The position numbers and the translations under genes were made by a program. Under the pieces are notes generated by a model. It had not been told where the DNA came from. It did not search any database and saw only the letters and a list, made by a program, of their open reading frames with translations. Below, piece by piece: positions 33,306-38,018 of a stretch of DNA of 38,018 bases (positions are counted from its first letter, which is position 1; each line of letters begins with the position of its first letter). The DNA is from Hyphomicrobium sp. (lineage in GTDB: Bacteria > Pseudomonadota > Alphaproteobacteria > Rhizobiales > Hyphomicrobiaceae): contig JALOTA010000012.1 in NCBI GenBank assembly GCA_025458125.1, positions 1-38,018 on the forward strand. Reading direction: 5' to 3'.

Positions 33306-33341
33306 GAACATAAATAAAACATAAGAAGAACATTTGTTGAC
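33306..33341. promoter_or_regulatory. Three 11-bp-phased GAAC/AAAC repeats upstream of nrdJ (LexA-like)
   Basis: GAAC at 33306, AAAC at 33317 and GAAC at 33328 are each separated by N7, so starts are exactly 11 bp apart, and TGAC at 33338 continues the phase inside the -35 box. The alphaproteobacterial LexA site is GAAC-N7-GAAC, so this reads as two overlapping near-sites sharing a mismatched centre. It abuts the nrdJ promoter -35 element. A second TTGACA lies at 33293-33298. Confidence 0.55.
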
Positions 33342-33365
33342 ATATCTGGTTCGCTTCACTATATT
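33337..33365 (+). promoter_or_regulatory. Near-consensus sigma70 promoter of nrdJ
   Basis: TTGACA (33337-33342), a 17-bp spacer and TATATT (33360-33365) make a near-perfect housekeeping promoter, unusual in this GC-rich window. A transcript starting near 33372 would have a leader of about 58 nt before ATG 33430. Confidence 0.75.
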
Positions 33366-33429
33366 AGCGATTAGTTTTTCTTGAAGCCCACCCGTAGGTT
33401 AGCTGAAGCGGGTTTTGAGTTTCGGGTCC

Positions 33430-35820
33430 ATGACGAAGCGTTCCGCGTTCCCGGCTCCCATCTCGCATGAAATCTGGGAGCGGAAGTACCGGTTCAAACC
33501 GCCGGTTGACACTGGCCGTGGCCAAGTGCCGGGGCTGGCCGGCGATGCCAATCTTGACGACACGTTCCGCCGCGTTGCCGAAGCCGTCGCGGGCGCAGAG
33601 ACCGGAAAAAAGTCGCGCCAACGCTGGGCTGCCGAATTCTTCGCCGCCATTGCAGATTTCGGTTTTCTTCCCGCCGGCCGCATTCTCGCGGGTGCCGGCA
33701 CGGGCCGCGAAGTCACGCTCTTCAACTGCTTCGTGATGGGCCGGATCGAGGACGATCTCGCCTCGATCTTCGACAACGTGAAAGAAGCGGCTCTGACCAT
33801 GCAGCAGGGCGGCGGCATCGGGCACGATTTCTCGACACTGCGGCCCAAGGGCGCCCTCGTCCGGTCGATCGGCGCCGACGCCTCGGGGCCCGTAAGCTTC
33901 ATGGACGTGTGGGACGCCATGTGCCGCACGATCATGTCGGCCGGTGCGCGGCGTGGGGCCATGATGGCCACTCTGCGCTGTGATCACCCCGACATCGAGA
34001 CGTTCATCGAAGCCAAGTCCGACGCCACGCGCCTTCGTAACTTCAACCTCTCCGTTCTTGTCACCGATGCGTTCATGGAAGCGGTCGCAGCTGATGCGCC
34101 CTGGCCGCTCGTGTTTGGCGGTACGACCTACCGGGTCATCCCGGCAAAAGCACTTTGGGAGCGCCTGATGCGCGCGACCTATGACTACGCCGAACCGGGC
34201 GTGATCTTCATCGATCGCGTCAATCGACGAAACAATCTCGCCTACCTTGAGGAGATCCACGCCACTAACCCATGCGGCGAGCAGCCTCTGCCGCCTTACG
34301 GGGCTTGTCTTCTGGGATCGATCAACCTGACCCGTTTCATCCGCCGGCCGTTTTCGGATGCAGCATCGCTCGACCTCGCGGCTCTGGAAGAGAGGGTGCG
34401 TGTCGCCGTCCGGTTCCTCGACAACGTCGTCGACATATCCGGCTATCCGCTGAAAGCTCAACGCCGCGAAGCGGAATCCAAGCGCCGCATCGGTCTCGGC
34501 CTGACTGGCCTCGCCGACGCGCTCATCATGCTCGGCGTCCGTTACGGCTCTGACCGGGCAGTGGCTTTGAGCGGTCAGTGGATGCAGGCGATCTCGCGCG
34601 CAGCGTATCTCACCAGCAGCCAGATTGCTTCGGATAAAGGCGCTTTTCCGCTCTTCGACTGCGATCGGTATCTGGACCGGCCGCACATCGCAGCGCTCGA
34701 TGCCGATGTCCGCAAGGCAATCGGGCGTAATGGCATCCGCAACGGCTGCCTGACCTCGATTGCCCCCACCGGCACGATTTCTCTTTTCGCAGGCAACATC
34801 TCGAGCGGTATCGAGCCGGTTTTCGATTTCAAGATGCGCCGCCGGATTTTGGACGCCTCCGGCAAAGCTTACGAGGACATTCTGGAAGACTTCGCGCATG
34901 CGGAATATGTGCGCAATGGCGGCAACCCGGATGTGCTTTCCGAAGCCTTCGTCACAGCCGGTGAATTAACGCCGCGCGAACATCTTCGGATGCAGGCCGC
35001 TGTCCAGGCTCACGTCGATAGTTCCATATCCAAAACGATCAATTGCCCGGAATCGATTTCCTTCGATGCCTTCATGTCGGTCTATCGCGAGGCGTATGAA
35101 CTGGGCCTCAAAGGCTGCACCACCTATCGGCCAAACCCCGTGACGGGCGCCGTGCTCACACCCGTTGAAGAGCCTGCATCACAGCCCCCCGGTCCTGCTG
35201 CAATTGCCCCACCGCCGATCGTTCCGGCCGCTGCGCCGCAAACATCCAGAGCCGCTTCCGGCGCTTCGGGTGATATCGTTTATCTGTCCAAGCCCTTGGA
35301 ACGGGCGCCCGTGCTCACGGGTGCGACTTATAAACTGCGCTGGCCCGATAGCGATCACGCCATCTACATCACGATCAACGACATCGAAGTCGACGGTGTC
35401 GAACCGGGACAAGCCCCGCGAAAACGCCCGTTCGAAATCTTCATCAACACACGCAATCTGGAGCACTATGCCTGGACGGTTGCGCTGACTCGAATGATCA
35501 GCGCCGTATTCCGCCGTGGCGGCGACGTCTCCTTCGTGGCGGAGGAGTTGAAGGCCGTCTTCGATCCACAAGGCGGGCGTTTCATCGGCGGGCGGTATGT
35601 CCCCAGCCTGCTTGCCGCCATCGGCGACGTTATCGAGACTCACCTGCGCAACATCGGATTCTTGGCCCCCGGGGCGACGGCTTCATCCTCGCCACCGCCG
35701 CCAGAAGACGCCCGAAAAGTGGCAGGCGGCCGGGCCTGTCAGCGCTGCGGTCATCCGACACTGACCCGGCGCGAAGGCTGCTGGGTTTGCAGCACGTGCG
35801 GATTCTCCCGCTGCGGCTGA
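33430..35820 (+). CDS. nrdJ: Class II (adenosylcobalamin-dependent) ribonucleotide reductase
   Basis: NrdJ reduces ribonucleotides using a thiyl radical generated from adenosylcobalamin, without needing oxygen or a second subunit. The key residues are present: the first redox Cys in LFNCFVMG (C100), N280-x-C282-x-E284 in NPCGEQPLPPYGAC with the second redox Cys C293, and IAPTGTISLFAGN for substrate phosphate. After the barrel come a Pro-rich linker (about 590-620), a TSCPD-like domain, and a C-terminal Cys cluster (CQRCG ... CWVCSTCGFSRCG). The 796-residue size is that of the shorter NrdJ class, not the roughly 1200-residue rhizobial form. ATG 33430 is preferred over TTG 33415. It has its own strong promoter. 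Confidence 0.94.
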   Translation: MTKRSAFPAPISHEIWERKYRFKPPVDTGRGQVPGLAGDANLDDTFRRVAEAVAGAETGKKSRQRWAAEFFAAIADFGFLPAGRILAGAGTGREVTLFNCFVMGRIEDDLASIFDNVKEAALTMQQGGGIGHDFSTLRPKGALVRSIGADASGPVSFMDVWDAMCRTIMSAGARRGAMMATLRCDHPDIETFIEAKSDATRLRNFNLSVLVTDAFMEAVAADAPWPLVFGGTTYRVIPAKALWERLMRATYDYAEPGVIFIDRVNRRNNLAYLEEIHATNPCGEQPLPPYGACLLGSINLTRFIRRPFSDAASLDLAALEERVRVAVRFLDNVVDISGYPLKAQRREAESKRRIGLGLTGLADALIMLGVRYGSDRAVALSGQWMQAISRAAYLTSSQIASDKGAFPLFDCDRYLDRPHIAALDADVRKAIGRNGIRNGCLTSIAPTGTISLFAGNISSGIEPVFDFKMRRRILDASGKAYEDILEDFAHAEYVRNGGNPDVLSEAFVTAGELTPREHLRMQAAVQAHVDSSISKTINCPESISFDAFMSVYREAYELGLKGCTTYRPNPVTGAVLTPVEEPASQPPGPAAIAPPPIVPAAAPQTSRAASGASGDIVYLSKPLERAPVLTGATYKLRWPDSDHAIYITINDIEVDGVEPGQAPRKRPFEIFINTRNLEHYAWTVALTRMISAVFRRGGDVSFVAEELKAVFDPQGGRFIGGRYVPSLLAAIGDVIETHLRNIGFLAPGATASSSPPPPEDARKVAGGRACQRCGHPTLTRREGCWVCSTCGFSRCG

Positions 35821-36039
35821 GACTTAAGGCCAGGGCGAGCAATGCCGGCCGGGCCGCGGATCGACCGTCCGACAACGGATTCCACGCACGGAACAGCCGC
35901 TAACCGGACTTAAACCTTGCCACAAATTCTCAAAGGTCGAGCCACACTTCATCCAGACTTTTCTGGGAATGTTGGCTCCAGTGAATTCGAGGCGCATCAC
36001 AGGCCGGTCAACGGCTGGATTCGAAATCGGCAGGGCAGC

Positions 36040-36477
36040 ATGGCAGCAGAAATCATCTCGCTCGCAGACTACAGATCAGGCCGGAATACGTCCGGCGACC
36101 GCGGCGTCCAGGCTGCTGTCCAGCGCGGCGCGTCGAGCCTGGCGGATCGCTTTCAATTCTGGAGCGGCGCATCCGGCCGCCGTTATGTTCACACGGTCTA
36201 TAGCCTGTTCGAGTGCCCGGCGATCCCTGCCGGCAACTACATCCTGATCCATCGCGACGCCGAGGGCCGCCGTCTGGTGCTTGCTGTCGGCCGCGTCGGC
36301 CATTCGGCCTCGTCGTTGAACCTTGCTGAAATCCGCCGCCGTGGCGCGGCTCTCGGAGCCAACGAAGTCCACGTGCATCTCCTGGCGCCGAACGCCAAGC
36401 TGAGCCGTTTCATCGAGTCCGACCTTCGCGCCGGCCTCTGCGCGGGCGTCGTTTCGGGCTTTGCAGCCGGAATGTGA
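36040..36477 (+). CDS. Conserved alphaproteobacterial protein of unknown function
   Basis: This 145-residue soluble protein has no signal peptide or membrane segment. I remember similar sequences from rhizobia, with landmarks FQFWSGASGRRYVHTVYSLF, NYILIHRDAEGRRLVLAVGR, SLNLAEIRRRGAALGANEVHVHLLA. No function is known to me. ATG 36040 follows an AGGG site and starts the family-like MAAEIISLADYR; the ORF-track start at 35917 adds unrelated sequence. It lies 219 bp after nrdJ, a gap with no clear promoter or terminator, and is closed by a terminator. The segment RYVHTVYSLFECPAIPAGNY suggests a compact alpha/beta fold, but that is speculative. Confidence 0.75.
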   Translation: MAAEIISLADYRSGRNTSGDRGVQAAVQRGASSLADRFQFWSGASGRRYVHTVYSLFECPAIPAGNYILIHRDAEGRRLVLAVGRVGHSASSLNLAEIRRRGAALGANEVHVHLLAPNAKLSRFIESDLRAGLCAGVVSGFAAGM

Positions 36478-36505
36478 GCATCACGCGCTCAAATTGAAAT
36501 TCAGG

Positions 36506-36539
36506 AAACGGCGGTCCCAAGTGGCCGCCGTTTTCGTTT
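36506..36539. terminator. Terminator hairpin between the conserved unknown and the cyclotransferase gene
   Basis: AAACGGCGG and CCGCCGTTT form a 9-bp stem with a 10-nt loop, followed by TTCGTTT. It lies 28 bp after the plus-strand stop and 2 bp before the minus-strand gene end, so it could serve both convergent transcripts. Confidence 0.8.
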
Positions 36540-36540
36540 G

Positions 36541-37227
36541 TCACGACGAAAGGCGGCGCCGGTAGGAGAATGCATGACGCCGGTCGTGTCTGACCGGACT
36601 CGCCCTGCACCCGCGCAGATGCCCGAACGCCCGGCACCGTCCCTCCATCACGCCGGCCGCGGCCGTTTCGGCGTAGGGCCCGCCGACCCCGGCAGCGATG
36701 GCCAGACGTTCCAGGTCGGCCTGCCGGATTCCCAATTCTCGCAGCTTGCGTAGCGTCGCGACAAAATAGGCGAGGTTGCTTCCGGACTTGCCACGCGCGG
36801 CTCGGATGATGGCCGCTCGCCGCGCCAGGGGGAGAACGCCTGCGAAACTAGGATGCCCCGCCTCTGCGATATAGGTCAGCACGTCGACGCACTGATCTTG
36901 CCCCGGCCCGATCAACTCGGCCGGCACCATGGTTTCGCGATAAACTCCGTAGATCAGCTCACGCGCGTGCAGGTAGGCTCGCACCGAGGCGGCCTGGCGC
37001 GCCGCAATGCGAAACGCCACGCCTTCGCACGTGCCCCCGCGCTGGAGACCTAGCACCAGCCCGGGCCTCTCCTGGGTGCCGCGATAATGCAACGAGTAGA
37101 TGCAGAAGGCCCTGTGATAGCCCTTGAGCCGCGCTCGCCGTGCCTCTTCGTAGGCAAACCCCGGTTGCCACATCAGCGACCCGTAGGCAAAAACCCACAG
37201 CGCGGGCGTGTCTCGCCGTGCGGTCAC
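36541..37227 (-). CDS. Gamma-glutamylcyclotransferase, ChaC-like
   Basis: ChaC-type enzymes cleave the gamma-glutamyl group of glutathione to 5-oxoproline and Cys-Gly. The substrate-binding motif is WVFAYGSLMWQPGF (about residue 10), followed by the family block KGYHRAFCIYSLHYRGTQERPGLVLGL and GVAFRI. The start is GTG 37227, two bases after the stop of tyrC, so the two genes are translationally coupled; the ORF-track extension to 37467 lies inside tyrC. The product is 228 residues, and its last 35 (RCRAFGHLRGC ... SYRRRLSS) are Arg-rich and look non-conserved, possibly from a late frameshift or divergence. The role of glutathione turnover next to tyrosine synthesis is unclear. Confidence 0.88.
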   Translation of the reverse strand: MTARRDTPALWVFAYGSLMWQPGFAYEEARRARLKGYHRAFCIYSLHYRGTQERPGLVLGLQRGGTCEGVAFRIAARQAASVRAYLHARELIYGVYRETMVPAELIGPGQDQCVDVLTYIAEAGHPSFAGVLPLARRAAIIRAARGKSGSNLAYFVATLRKLRELGIRQADLERLAIAAGVGGPYAETAAAGVMEGRCRAFGHLRGCRASPVRHDRRHAFSYRRRLSS

Positions 37228-37229
37228 GC

Positions 37230-38018
37230 TTACCCCGCGCCTGTCTTGGAAGCCGATGGCGCAGGCGTGCGTCCGAAGTTCGGCGCGGGCGTATCCTGTC
37301 CGGCCTGGATCACCCCACGCCGGATCGCACGCGCATCTCCGAAAAGCTTCTGCAGGGTTTCCCCGTCGCCAAACCGGATGGCGCGCTGCAGGGCGGTCAG
37401 GTCTTCGGTGAAGCGCCCGAGCATTTCCAGCACCGCCTCCTTGTTGTTCAGGAAGACGTCGCGCCACATGACCGGATCGGACGCCGCAATACGCGTGAAA
37501 TCGCGAAAACCGCCGGCCGAGAACTTGATCACCTCGCTATCCGTCACGCGCTCCAGATGCGCGGCCGTATTGACGATGTTGAACGCAATCAGATGCGGCA
37601 GATGCGAAGTGATCGCCAGAACGAGATCGTGATGGTCGGGCGCCATGACCTCGACGTTCGAGCCGAGCTTCTGCCAGAACACGCGCAGCTTCTCGACTGC
37701 ATCAGGGTCCGTGTGCGCTTCGGGCGTCAGAATGCACCAGCGCCCGTCGAACAGTTCCGCAAAACCCGATTCCGGCCCGGACTGTTCTGTGCCCGCGATC
37801 GGATGTCCTGCAACGAAATGGACCCCCTCAGGCACATGAGGAGCCACATCCCGCACGATCGAGCCCTTGACGGACCCCACATCCGTCAGGATCGCGCCAC
37901 GCTTCAAAACCGGCGCGATCTCCGCCGCGATCGGTCCGCACAATCCTACGGGAACGCACAGAATGACGAGATCGGCCCCCGCCGCCGCTTCCCGGGCGGT
38001 TGCGAAGCCTTCATCGAT
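37230..38018 (-). CDS. tyrC: Prephenate/arogenate dehydrogenase family protein (TyrC), 5' end outside the window
   Basis: This enzyme makes 4-hydroxyphenylpyruvate or tyrosine by oxidative decarboxylation of prephenate or arogenate with NAD(P). The visible 262 codons hold the end of the nucleotide domain (ADLVILCVPVGLCGPIA, then ILTDVGSVKGSI), the substrate His region FVAGHPIAGTEQSGPESGFAELF, and the C-terminal helical dimer domain (AITSHLPHLIAFNIVN, FSAGGFRDFTRIAASDPVMWRDVF). The first strand and GxGxxG loop would lie beyond 38018. In rhizobia hisC commonly precedes it, which cannot be checked here. The downstream gene is coupled to its stop. The Pro/Ser-rich C-terminal tail is extra. Confidence 0.93.
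   Translation of the reverse strand: MDEGFATAREAAAGADLVILCVPVGLCGPIAAEIAPVLKRGAILTDVGSVKGSIVRDVAPHVPEGVHFVAGHPIAGTEQSGPESGFAELFDGRWCILTPEAHTDPDAVEKLRVFWQKLGSNVEVMAPDHHDLVLAITSHLPHLIAFNIVNTAAHLERVTDSEVIKFSAGGFRDFTRIAASDPVMWRDVFLNNKEAVLEMLGRFTEDLTALQRAIRFGDGETLQKLFGDARAIRRGVIQAGQDTPAPNFGRTPAPSASKTGAG

Noticed and set aside
33283-33429. Cobalamin riboswitch before nrdJ
   Set aside because: The region is too short and lacks a B12-box-like sequence; a simple promoter explains it.
33364-34899. 511-residue minus-strand ORF
   Set aside because: Antisense shadow of nrdJ, no recognisable motifs.
1-38018. CRISPR array, insertion sequence, prophage or toxin-antitoxin locus
   Set aside because: No regularly spaced repeats, transposase, integrase or phage structural motifs were found on either strand.

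Overview
This window is an ordinary, gene-dense, GC-rich stretch of bacterial chromosome. It almost certainly comes from an alphaproteobacterium, most likely a member of the Hyphomicrobiales/Rhizobiales. The evidence is: an Irr/ICE-like iron box, a CtrA-type TTAA-N7-TTAA box, an FnrN/FnrL-type oxygen sensor, a CpdR-like single-domain receiver, a tRNA-His with discriminator A and no G-1:C73 pair, a Rhodobacter-type TakP relative, and an hpt / ftsEX / ydcF / plsC ... tyrC neighbourhood that I remember from rhizobia. I see no phage, insertion sequence, integrase, toxin-antitoxin or CRISPR array.

Layout. 0.1-2 kb: tRNA-Ala(CGC) on the minus strand, then yggT, yggU and folD, closed by an intrinsic terminator. 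2-4.1 kb: two tandem CDP-alcohol phosphatidyltransferase paralogues followed by a HAD phosphatase gene broken by an internal deletion and frameshift. 4.1-6 kb: an FNR-type regulator with an FNR-like box upstream, abutting a convergent moeB. 6-10.7 kb: an ethanolamine-type APC permease and terminator, then minus-strand cysK, dut and coaBC. 10.9-16.4 kb: a PCu(A)C copper chaperone, an HpcH/HpaI aldolase, and a translationally coupled trio of DUF4212-like protein, VC_2705-type sodium:solute symporter and GlpD. 16.4-17.5 kb: an AT-rich intergenic segment with a CtrA-type box in front of a secreted M15 peptidase. 17.5-21.8 kb: an iron(III) ABC uptake operon (binding protein, unknown Cys-rich protein, fused permease; no ATPase) with an Irr-like box, then a soluble histidine kinase. 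22-26.3 kb: tRNA-His, an orphan TakP-like TRAP binding protein, a secreted protein resembling a subtilase without its triad, a small membrane protein and an OFA-family MFS transporter. 26.5-29.7 kb: moaA, a SolA-like amine oxidase, a single-domain receiver and hpt. 29.9-33.3 kb: ftsE, ftsX, ydcF, plsC. 33.3-36.5 kb: a class II B12-dependent ribonucleotide reductase behind a near-consensus promoter and three 11-bp-spaced GAAC-like repeats, plus a conserved unknown. 36.5-38 kb: ChaC-like gamma-glutamylcyclotransferase and tyrC, the latter cut by the window end.

No single spectacular new system is visible. The items most worth a second look are regulatory and small-gene signals: the GAAC-N7 repeats before nrdJ, the CtrA box before the cell-wall peptidase, the Irr-like box and Cys-rich unknown in the iron operon, the apparent pseudo-subtilase, the DUF4212/symporter/GlpD coupling, and the decayed HAD gene. 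Family calls rest on motif recognition from memory; no database search was run.
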